Of a stretch of DNA of 13,235 nucleotides, positions 5,826 to 12,479 are shown piece after piece. Source of the DNA: an uncultured Bacilli bacterium (GTDB lineage: Bacteria > Bacillota_I > Bacilli_A > RF39 > UBA660); NCBI GenBank assembly GCA_949280095.1, contig CASDHD010000028.1, positions 1-13,235 on the forward strand, given 5' to 3'. Within the stretch, counting starts at the first letter, position 1, and each line of letters starts with the position of its first letter. The translations under genes and the position numbers were made by a program. The notes under the pieces were generated by a model, which had not been told where the DNA came from, did not search any database, and saw only the letters and a list, made by a program, of their open reading frames with translations.

Positions 5826-7887
5826 CAGGCATTCCAGGAATAGTAACAGGTGGTTTGTCATCACCTTCGTTATTATCACCATTATTGCTGTCATTTCCAT
5901 TTCCTTCATTATTACTATTGTCACCAGGTTTATCAATTGTAGGACCGCCAGGTATTATAGGATCTATTCCAGAATTATCATTATTATCAGTATTATTATC
6001 ATCACTATTATTTTGATTATTGTTGTTATCCGTCGTATTATTATCATTCGTATTTGTATTTGCATCACAGACTTGATTTACATAAATCGTAATACTTGAA
6101 ACTGTTTTTGCAAGCATTCCCGCACTTACACTTTGGCTTCCTATTAATCCAGGAATACCATCACTACAACTAAATGCAGTTGTTAATGTAACATTGTTAT
6201 TATTTGCCCAATCTTCAGCATATCGAACGGTACTACCAACAAAGTTTGGAACCGTTGCTCCTTTTGTTCCGCTTGTAATTCCTTTTCCAATAATAGGAGA
6301 GGTATATTCTTCATTATAGTCGTAAGAGAACGTTTTAACCATTTCTTCTTCTTTCAAACCTAAATTTACATTCATTGCCTCTTTTATTTTTGTTAAACTA
6401 TTATCATAGTAACCTAGAGCAGAAAGTCGCATTCCACTCATCAAGACTGATTGGTTATAAACCTCTAAATACATTTTTTGAATATTAATAAAATCATTTC
6501 CATGTAAACTTTGTACTAACATATTCTTAAGTGTTTGATAAAATGATAAGATTTGTGTTGTAGATAAGTTGGTAGCAATATTCTTTCCAATAGCATCCAA
6601 AAGTTTCTCAAAATCAGAAAAACTACTAACACTCATCAGTTTTTTAGCTAAAGCTTCCACAATTTGTTGTTGGTGTCTATTTCTGGCTAAGTCACTTTCT
6701 AAAAAACCATGTCTATTTCTTGCATACGCAAGAGCTTGTTCTCCATTTAAATGTTGCATACCAATATCCATACAAACCATATTAGAACGATTACGATAAG
6801 AATCTTCCTCACATAGTTTTCCTTCACCATAACGCTTAGCATAAGGTTTATAATCAGGTTCTTCTACATCAACATCAATTCCTCCAATTGCATTTACTAA
6901 ATCAATTACACCATTAAAATTGATTTTAGCATAATAATCAATTTCAACATCTACTAAATTTTGAATTGTGTTGATAACACATTCTGTTCCATAAGCAGCA
7001 GAAGAGTTAATTTTATGACTACGATTATTATTACAAGCAATCGGTACAAATGTATCTCTTGGAATACTTAACATTGTAGCATTTAATGTAGTAGGGTTAA
7101 ATGTAATAAGCATTAACGTATCTCCATTAAAAGCAGCATTCGCATTTAAACCATCTTTTTCTGAATCCACACCCATCAATAATACAGTGAATGGCTCTGT
7201 TAATTTTTTATTACTGTTTGTAATTGTTTTAGTTTTCATTTCTTCACTATAGTCATACAAAACTTTTGTTTCTTCCTCAATATTGGCATAAGATTCTTCA
7301 CTACTAAATAGAATGACATAATTACTAGAAACAAAAGTAGCATCAATTTCTTTATTATAAAGAGCATTTAACATGGAATAATAATCATCGAAATATTCAA
7401 CTTCTTGACTTAGATTTTCCTTATTTCGAAGTGTATTTGCTAAAATATAACCTTCTATATCTTCATTATTACTTATCATTCCAAGTTTACTAGAACTAGT
7501 GAGTTCTGTATTCTTTAAAGCAATCAAATTTGTTGTATACAAAGTAACGTCTTGGTTTGTAAACATTTCTAGCTTACTATAAAGTCGGTTTATAACAACG
7601 GAAACAAAAAGCATCCCTCCAAATAAAAGTAAATGAATAAAAGTTAAAATTAAAAACTTTTTTATTTTTTTTGTAACCAATGTTGATAAGCCAAACAAAA
7701 AATAAATAATCAACCAAAGGAAGAGTAACCCGATTACAATCCCTCTAATTAGAGTCTCAATCCCTTCTAACTTAAATAATGAAATAACAAAGTAGGTATA
7801 ACTTGCTATAAACATTAATAAAGATAATATATAAATAGTAAAAGCAATTTTATTTGCACGTTTAATTTTTCTAAAAAGTACCTTCAT
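5809..7887 (-). CDS. LCP-family (LytR-CpsA-Psr) cell-wall glycopolymer ligase with PASTA-like domain and Asn-rich tail
   Basis: A 692-aa membrane protein. Three hydrophobic segments (about 14-37, 45-69, 75-99) precede a ~130-residue extracytoplasmic region (KLGMISNNEDIEGYILA onward) that may be a substrate-binding-like accessory domain (uncertain). The LCP catalytic domain spans about 233-415. It has LLMGVDS, the SIPRD strand (Arg277, Asp278), INFNGVIDLVNAIGGIDV, and ALAYARNRHG...DLARNRHQQQ with the phosphate-binding arginines. A PASTA-like unit follows (about 543-607: VPNFVGSTVRYAEDWA). Last comes an 85-residue Asn/Asp-rich tail. LCP enzymes move lipid-linked glycopolymers such as teichoic acid onto peptidoglycan. 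Six cysteines (285, 303, 359, 372, 574, 607) all lie outside the membrane. AGAGGA lies seven bases before the ATG. It diverges from the glucosaminidase-cohesin operon. Confidence 0.9.
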   Translation of the reverse strand: MKVLFRKIKRANKIAFTIYILSLLMFIASYTYFVISLFKLEGIETLIRGIVIGLLFLWLIIYFLFGLSTLVTKKIKKFLILTFIHLLLFGGMLFVSVVINRLYSKLEMFTNQDVTLYTTNLIALKNTELTSSSKLGMISNNEDIEGYILANTLRNKENLSQEVEYFDDYYSMLNALYNKEIDATFVSSNYVILFSSEESYANIEEETKVLYDYSEEMKTKTITNSNKKLTEPFTVLLMGVDSEKDGLNANAAFNGDTLMLITFNPTTLNATMLSIPRDTFVPIACNNNRSHKINSSAAYGTECVINTIQNLVDVEIDYYAKINFNGVIDLVNAIGGIDVDVEEPDYKPYAKRYGEGKLCEEDSYRNRSNMVCMDIGMQHLNGEQALAYARNRHGFLESDLARNRHQQQIVEALAKKLMSVSSFSDFEKLLDAIGKNIATNLSTTQILSFYQTLKNMLVQSLHGNDFINIQKMYLEVYNQSVLMSGMRLSALGYYDNSLTKIKEAMNVNLGLKEEEMVKTFSYDYNEEYTSPIIGKGITSGTKGATVPNFVGSTVRYAEDWANNNNVTLTTAFSCSDGIPGLIGSQSVSAGMLAKTVSSITIYVNQVCDANTNTNDNNTTDNNNNQNNSDDNNTDNNDNSGIDPIIPGGPTIDKPGDNSNNEGNGNDSNNGDNNEGDDKPPVTIPGMPEEDEN

Positions 7888-7911
7888 ATGTCTATCCTCT
7901 CATATTATAGT

Positions 7912-7940
7912 ATTATACAAAAAATTAAGTCTATTTACAA
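7912..7940 (-). promoter_or_regulatory. Promoter of the LCP gene
   Basis: On the minus strand TTGTAA (7940-7935), a 17-bp spacer and a perfect TATAAT (7917-7912). The start would be near 7905, about 18 nt before the ATG. Confidence 0.7.
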
Positions 7941-7985
7941 TAATCATTTATTTGACTAAAAGTTTACAAATCAAAGTTGACAGAC

Positions 7986-8014
7986 TTTAAAAAAATGTCG
8001 AAAAATGTTATACT
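7986..8014 (+). promoter_or_regulatory. Promoter of the glucosaminidase-cohesin operon
   Basis: TATACT (8009-8014) with an upstream TG one base away (8006-8007) forms an extended -10. The matching -35 is TTTAAA (7986-7991, 17-bp spacer), a modest box. A consensus TTGACA at 7977-7982 is too far upstream (26 bp) to pair with this -10. Confidence 0.55.
7991..8008 (+). repeat. AAAAATGT direct repeat within the promoter
   Basis: AAAAATGT occurs at 7991-7998 and 8001-8008, ten bases (one helical turn) apart, filling the space between the -35 and -10 boxes. It could be a response-regulator-type tandem site, but A-rich runs are common in this genome. Confidence 0.4.
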
Positions 8015-8045
8015 GTATCTGATAGTAAAGGAAGGGTGAAGCAAA

Positions 8046-9755
8046 GTGTATAAAAAAGTAATCATTTTATGTTGTTCTATACTTAGTTTTTTCATTTTTG
8101 CATCTTCTGTTTCTGCAGGAACTAAAATGGCACTTGTCACCTATAATAATGCAAGTTTAAGAACGGCTCCTGGAACAAAAAATGCAGAAATAGCTGTTTT
8201 AAATTCAGGAACAAAATATAATTTAGCAGATGAAACTTTATATACGGGAAGTGGTTGTTCATCAGGATGGTATAAACTTATCTATAATGAGACTACAACA
8301 GGATATGTATGTGCTTCTTTATTAAGTATAGTGGAAGTATCAACGGATGGAGCAACACCTACTAATGCTTGTGAAACAGAATTATCAAATTTAGGCTTTC
8401 CTTCTAGTTATTGGGCAGGTCTGTGTAGTTTAAAAAGTAAACATCCTAATTGGTCTTTTCAACCAGTTATGACAAATCTAGATTGGGCAACTGCGGTAGA
8501 TAAAGAAAGTGCTTGCCAAAAGAGTTACATTTCTTTTGCTTCTTCTATTAACCATGATTATATTGATAGTACGTGTAAAGGAGAATATTCGTCTACTTTC
8601 TATCCAGCAAGTCAACAAGCCTTAGCTTTCTATATGGATCCTAGAAATTGGTTTGATGAAAAGTATATCTTCCAATTTAATTATTTAAAATATGACAATA
8701 CTTTAACCAATCATTATACAAACGGTGTTAAAGCTATTATTAAAAGTACAGATTTTTATACTTATAATTTAAATAAAGGATATGATTTAGCATTCATTAC
8801 AACAGAAGCTGGAAAGAATACAAATGTTAGTCCTATGTTCTTGGCCTCTAGAATGCAAAAAGAATTAGGAAATGGCACGAGTTTAAAAACATTATATTCT
8901 GGGGAAGCTGGAGTTTACAACTTCTTCAATTATGGAGTTACAGATTCTTGTGCGACGAGTACAGGAGCAAATAATTGCGGAGTTGCTTATGCCGAACAAC
9001 GTGGTTGGAAGACACCTCTGTTAGCTATTCAAGGAGCTTCTAATTTACTTGCTTCTACTTATATTAATGTTGGACAATACACAACTTATTTTCAAAAATT
9101 CAATGTTGTTCCTACCGTTTCAACGAATCTTTATATTCATCAGTATATGGCGGATATCACGGCTCCTTCAGTAGAATCTTCTACTACTTATAAATCTTAT
9201 AGTTCTTTAGGAATTTTAGATTTAGGATTTGTATTCTATATTCCTATCTATAATAATATGAATGCAACGATTAGCAATAGTGCAAATGGAGCAAGTGGAA
9301 ATGGTTCTACTTCAGCAACTACGATGGATATAGCATCGATTGTTACCTCTAGTGGTTATCGTTATTCAGGAGGATACATATCAGGAATTAAGTTAGGTAC
9401 AGATGTTTCTACTGTAATCAGTTCCATTGAAGCAATTAGTGGAACTGATGTAGTTGTAAAAAATGCATCAGGAACGAATGTGACTTCTGGAAAAATAGGA
9501 ACAGGATACAAAGTAGTAGTAACAAATAGTAATAAATCAGAAGAATTAAAAGTTGTAATAAAAGGTGATACATCAGGTGATGGAGTTGTAAATGCTTTAG
9601 ACTTATTACAAGTACAAAAACAAATTTTAGGTTCTTATTCTTTATCAGGAGCCAATAAACTTGCAGGAGATACATCAGGTGATGGTGCCATAAACGCTTT
9701 AGACTTATTACAAGTACAAAAACAAATTTTAGGTTTATATACCATAGCACAATAG
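8046..9755 (+). CDS. Secreted SH3-glucosaminidase (peptidoglycan hydrolase) with C-terminal type I dockerin
   Basis: 569 aa. The start is GTG, fixed by the signal peptide (1-24, ending SSVSA) and by GGTG seven bases upstream; no ATG precedes the mature region. Domains in order: bacterial SH3 (about 27-96: ASLRTAPGTKNAEIAVLNSG, SGWYKL, GYVCASL); a glucosaminidase-type domain (about 110-355: FPSSYWAGLCSLKSKHPNW, MDPRNWFDEKYIFQF, SPMFLASRMQKELG, YNFFNYG) with Glu273 the likely catalytic acid; a Ser/Gly/Thr linker (about 410-427); a small beta module (about 443-505); and a dockerin. The dockerin has two loops D-T-S-G-D-G-x-x-N-x-L-D (508-519 and 542-553) for calcium. The predicted role is cleaving the GlcNAc-containing wall glycan. 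Eight cysteines lie in the mature part (71, 89, 109, 127, 157, 177, 302, 311). The stop overlaps the next gene's ribosome site, so the cohesin gene is co-expressed. Confidence 0.93.
   Translation: MYKKVIILCCSILSFFIFASSVSAGTKMALVTYNNASLRTAPGTKNAEIAVLNSGTKYNLADETLYTGSGCSSGWYKLIYNETTTGYVCASLLSIVEVSTDGATPTNACETELSNLGFPSSYWAGLCSLKSKHPNWSFQPVMTNLDWATAVDKESACQKSYISFASSINHDYIDSTCKGEYSSTFYPASQQALAFYMDPRNWFDEKYIFQFNYLKYDNTLTNHYTNGVKAIIKSTDFYTYNLNKGYDLAFITTEAGKNTNVSPMFLASRMQKELGNGTSLKTLYSGEAGVYNFFNYGVTDSCATSTGANNCGVAYAEQRGWKTPLLAIQGASNLLASTYINVGQYTTYFQKFNVVPTVSTNLYIHQYMADITAPSVESSTTYKSYSSLGILDLGFVFYIPIYNNMNATISNSANGASGNGSTSATTMDIASIVTSSGYRYSGGYISGIKLGTDVSTVISSIEAISGTDVVVKNASGTNVTSGKIGTGYKVVVTNSNKSEELKVVIKGDTSGDGVVNALDLLQVQKQILGSYSLSGANKLAGDTSGDGAINALDLLQVQKQILGLYTIAQ
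9564..9734 (+). repeat. Duplicated dockerin repeat at DNA level
   Basis: Two copies of a ~69-bp unit (9564-9632 and 9666-9734), 102 bp apart, encode the two dockerin calcium-binding segments. The last ~40 bases of each copy (from GCTTTAGACTT) are identical, and differences cluster near GGAGTTGTAAAT versus GGTGCCATAAAC. Such identity points to recent duplication or ongoing gene conversion. Confidence 0.9.
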
Positions 9756-9765
9756 GAGGTGTTTT

Positions 9766-11256
9766 ATGAAAAAAATCTATTTCTTTTTCTTAACCATTAT
9801 TACTTTATGTCTCTTTCCACTTGCAGTAAACGCAGCATCAGGAACAGTTAAAGTAACAGGTTCTTCTACAGCAATAGTTGGTAATCAAATAAAAGTAACT
9901 GTTACACTTTCTAGTAGTACAGCAATTGGAAGTTGGCAAATGGATTTGAATTACGATAAATCTTATCTTTCTTTAGTTAGCAGTAGTGCAGAAGGTGGAG
10001 GAACTGCTATGGCAAATTCTTCTGCAAGTGGTGTAAAGTCAAAGAGTTACAATTTTACGTTTAAAGCTTTAAAAAGTGGTTCTACAAAGGTATCAGTAAG
10101 TAGTTATCTTGCCTATGCTTTTAGTGATTTAAGTCAAATGTCTTTGTCATCAAGTAGTCTTTCTATTAAATCTATGACTCAACAAGAGTTAGAAGCAACT
10201 TATAGCAAAGATAATAGCCTAAAAAGTTTAAGTGTAGAAGGCTATGAACTAACACCAGCATTTAACAAAGATACATTAGAATATAAGCTTACCATTCCTT
10301 CCGATGTAACCAAAGTCAATATTTTAGCAGAAAAAAATGATAGCAAAGCCTCTATTACTGGAGAAGGAGAAAAAGATGTTGTAGAAGGAAATAACCGTTT
10401 TGAAATCATAGTAACAGCTCAAAATGGAAGTGAAAAGAAGTACATTCTAGACATTGAAGTAGAAGATTTAAATCCAATTTCTGTAAATTTAGGGGATAAA
10501 ACTTATACCATAGTAAAAAGAAAAGATATCTTGGAAAAACCAATGTCTTATGAAGAAACAACAATCAACATTAATAATGTAGAAGTTCCTGCATTTTATA
10601 GCGAAATTACAAATTTTTACGTAGTAGGACTAAAAGATACAGAGGGTAATATTCTTTATGCCATTTATAATAAAGAAAATAACTCATATAGTACTTATAA
10701 GGAATTAAAAGCAAATAGTTTAACCTTATATTTGACTGATTTTCCTAGTGATTTAAAAGGTTACATAAAAGCAACACAAAGGATAAATGAAATGGAAGTA
10801 CCAGTATTTAAGTATAAAGAAGATAGTCGTTTTATTATTTGCTATGGAATGAATATTGAAACAGGAAAATACGATTACTATAGTTATGATACAGAAGAAG
10901 GAACATTTCAAATTTGGAATCAAGAAGAAATAGAAGAATTGCAAAATAATGTTACGACATATTTATATATGTGTATGGCGTTTGGAATAGGTTTAGTATT
11001 TGCTTTTATCTTAATTCTATGCTTACTAAAGAAAAAAACAAAAAAGAAAAAAAGAATTAAAAAAGAGGAAGAAAAAATAAATATCGAAAAGCTAGATAAA
11101 AAAAGTTTAGAACAAAAAGAAAAAAAACCAGAGAAAAAAGAAGAACACACAAAAATAGAGTCTGAAGAACCTAAAAACAATGATGATAAATTAGCGCAGT
11201 TTGATAATTTTGATAATTTTGATTTTTGGGGAGATGATAAAAAGAAGAAAAAGTAA
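9766..11256 (+). CDS. Membrane-anchored cohesin-domain protein with cadherin-like domain and charged cytoplasmic tail
   Basis: 496 aa, with AGGAGG seven bases before the ATG. A signal peptide (1-24, VNAASG) is followed by a cohesin domain (about 26-136: GTVKVTGSSTAIVGNQIKV, IGSWQMDLNYDKSYLSL, YNFTFKALKSGSTKVSV). Next is a cadherin-like beta-sandwich (about 147-233: LKSLSVEGYELTPAFNKDT, TAQNGSEKKYILDI). Then come two related ~45-residue units (268-314, 340-386), a membrane helix (about 399-421) and a ~75-residue Lys/Glu-rich cytoplasmic tail ending in FDNFDNFDFW and KKKKK. Cohesins bind dockerins. The gene starts 10 bp after a dockerin-bearing hydrolase, so that protein is its probable partner. 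It has no sortase motif or SLH domain; the transmembrane helix is the anchor. The stop lies in a terminator that uses the poly-Lys codons. Confidence 0.9.
   Translation: MKKIYFFFLTIITLCLFPLAVNAASGTVKVTGSSTAIVGNQIKVTVTLSSSTAIGSWQMDLNYDKSYLSLVSSSAEGGGTAMANSSASGVKSKSYNFTFKALKSGSTKVSVSSYLAYAFSDLSQMSLSSSSLSIKSMTQQELEATYSKDNSLKSLSVEGYELTPAFNKDTLEYKLTIPSDVTKVNILAEKNDSKASITGEGEKDVVEGNNRFEIIVTAQNGSEKKYILDIEVEDLNPISVNLGDKTYTIVKRKDILEKPMSYEETTININNVEVPAFYSEITNFYVVGLKDTEGNILYAIYNKENNSYSTYKELKANSLTLYLTDFPSDLKGYIKATQRINEMEVPVFKYKEDSRFIICYGMNIETGKYDYYSYDTEEGTFQIWNQEEIEELQNNVTTYLYMCMAFGIGLVFAFILILCLLKKKTKKKKRIKKEEEKINIEKLDKKSLEQKEKKPEKKEEHTKIESEEPKNNDDKLAQFDNFDNFDFWGDDKKKKK
10567..10923 (+). repeat. Tandem protein repeat (two ~45-residue units) in the cohesin protein
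   Basis: Residues 268-314 and 340-386 align: I-N-x-x-EVP-x-F, then a hydrophobic strand (NFYVVGL or RFIICYG), then x-T-E/T-G-N/K with Y-rich strands (LYAIYNKENNSYSTYK or DYYSYDTEEGTFQIWN). I recognise no named family. The DNA copies are diverged, so the duplication is old. Confidence 0.6.
11200..11226 (+). repeat. TTTGATAAT short tandem repeat (Phe-Asp-Asn)
   Basis: A nine-base unit TTTGATAAT is repeated twice and followed by TTTGATTTT, encoding F-D-N-F-D-N-F-D-F at residues 479-487 in the cytoplasmic tail. Confidence 0.75.
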
Positions 11257-11293
11257 ATATAAAGTGCTTTTTCTTCTTTTTCTTCTTTTTTTT
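11239..11293 (+). terminator. Intrinsic terminator built from the cohesin gene's poly-Lys codons
   Basis: AAAAAGAAGAAAAAG (11239-11253), the C-terminal Lys codons, pairs perfectly over 15 bp with CTTTTTCTTCTTTTT (11267-11281). The stop TAA lies in the 13-base loop, and eight Ts follow at 11286-11293. The stem is almost all A-T pairs. Confidence 0.7.
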
Positions 11294-11305
11294 CCTTTAT
11301 TACGT

Positions 11306-11311
11306 TATAAT
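11306..11311 (+). promoter_or_regulatory. Probable -10 box for the TagO-like gene
   Basis: A perfect TATAAT lies just past the terminator's T run. The -35 area (TTCTTT at 11283-11288, 17-bp spacer) is poor. The start near 11318 would leave a 12-nt leader holding GGAAG and the ATG at 11330. Confidence 0.45.
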
Positions 11312-11329
11312 AAAAGTGGAAGTGAAATT

Positions 11330-12412
11330 ATGTATGTAAATGGCCATGATGTTTTTGTAATTGTGTTTGTAACGTTTTTATGTAGTTTGGTAGGTACACC
11401 AATTGTAGAAAAAATAGCAAGACACATAAAAGCTTTAGATTATCCCAATAAGCGTAGGTTAAATAAAGTTCCAATGCCTACATTAGGAGGACTTGCGATA
11501 TTCTTTTCCTTTATGGTAGGGTATATGCTTTATGCAAGAAGTAGTGTACAAATGTTATCCATTTTAATGGGAAGTTTTATCCTTATCTTTATGGGAATGA
11601 TCGATGATATAAATCCTTTAAAAACCAAATATCAATTGCTTTGTCAAATTTTAGCTGCTGGAATAGTAGTATTCTATGGAAATATTTCTCTAGATTACAT
11701 CAGTATTTTAGGTATAAATATAACCTTTGCTAGTCCTTGGAATTACATGATTACGATTATACTCATTGTATCTATAATCAATGCTATTAATTTATCGGAT
11801 GGCTTAGATGGTTTGTGTTCTGGTGTTAGTTCTATCTATTTTTTAACAATTGCTATTATTGCTTTTATTATGAATGCTCAACAAGGTTTGGATACAATAC
11901 TTGCATTAATTATGCTAGGTTCAACATTAGGTTTTTTAGTCTATAATTTTCCACCAGCCCGAATTTATTTAGGAGATACAGGAAGTAACTTTTTAGGGTT
12001 CATCATCGCTGTTACAACACTATTAGGATATAAAACAGCAACCTTTACATCATTAATTATCCCACTTATTATTTTAGCAACTCCAATTATTGATGTTTTA
12101 TTCTCGATTATTAGAAGAGTAATCAAGAAGCAAAATCCATTTAATACAGCAGATAAACAACATATACATCATCAACTTTTGAAAATGCAATTTTCTACTA
12201 GGGCTTCTTTACTTATTATTTATGCAATTGATATATTATTTGCAGCTTTATCGATTTTCTATGCATTAGGAGATACTTATTATGTAATCATCATCTATAT
12301 TGGATTAATGATTATATTCTTATTTATTGTACTAAAGACGGATATTCTATTTAAACGTCATAAAAAAAATAATGAAAAAATAAATAAAAAGAAAAAAGTG
12401 TTGAAAAATTAG
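11330..12412 (+). CDS. TagO/WecA-like undecaprenyl-phosphate N-acetylglucosaminyl-1-phosphate transferase
   Basis: 360 aa, about ten membrane segments, of the MraY/WecA glycosyltransferase family. It transfers a GlcNAc-1-phosphate (or similar sugar) from a UDP-sugar to undecaprenyl phosphate, the first step of wall teichoic acid or other wall glycan synthesis. Motifs: VPMPTLGG (47-54); the Mg-binding Asp pair in MGMIDD (Asp92, Asp93); INLSDGLDGL (153-162); RIYLGDTGSNFLGF (211-224); and the HIHH signature (278-281) typical of the WecA/TagO branch rather than MraY. The frame is open further upstream, but that part crosses the preceding gene and terminator. ATG 11330 with GGAAG seven bases before it fits the family's N-terminus. 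The tail is Lys-rich and cytoplasmic. Confidence 0.92.
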   Translation: MYVNGHDVFVIVFVTFLCSLVGTPIVEKIARHIKALDYPNKRRLNKVPMPTLGGLAIFFSFMVGYMLYARSSVQMLSILMGSFILIFMGMIDDINPLKTKYQLLCQILAAGIVVFYGNISLDYISILGINITFASPWNYMITIILIVSIINAINLSDGLDGLCSGVSSIYFLTIAIIAFIMNAQQGLDTILALIMLGSTLGFLVYNFPPARIYLGDTGSNFLGFIIAVTTLLGYKTATFTSLIIPLIILATPIIDVLFSIIRRVIKKQNPFNTADKQHIHHQLLKMQFSTRASLLIIYAIDILFAALSIFYALGDTYYVIIIYIGLMIIFLFIVLKTDILFKRHKKNNEKINKKKKVLKN

Positions 12413-12479
12413 CAATACCTTATTCTTTTATCGTATTAGAAGAATGTACTAAGCATAAAAATAAAGGAGAAATGAAAAA

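Noticed and set aside
6569..6799. Plus-strand frame inside the LCP gene
   Set aside because: It is antisense to the conserved LCP catalytic motifs and looks like no known protein.
7991..8011. WalR-type box upstream of the glucosaminidase
   Set aside because: TGT half-sites are 10 bp apart rather than 11, and the first half (TGTCGA) does not fit TGTWAH.
9436..9750. Minus-strand frame opposite the dockerin region
   Set aside because: Its Leu-rich repeated peptide is the antisense of the dockerin repeat, with no ribosome site or family match.
10753..11180. Minus-strand Phe/Ser-rich frames opposite the cohesin gene's 3' end
   Set aside because: They are low-complexity shadows of the Lys/Glu-rich tail.
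11201..11329. Upstream extension of the TagO-like reading frame
   Set aside because: It runs through the end of the cohesin gene and its terminator, and family N-termini match the ATG at 11330.
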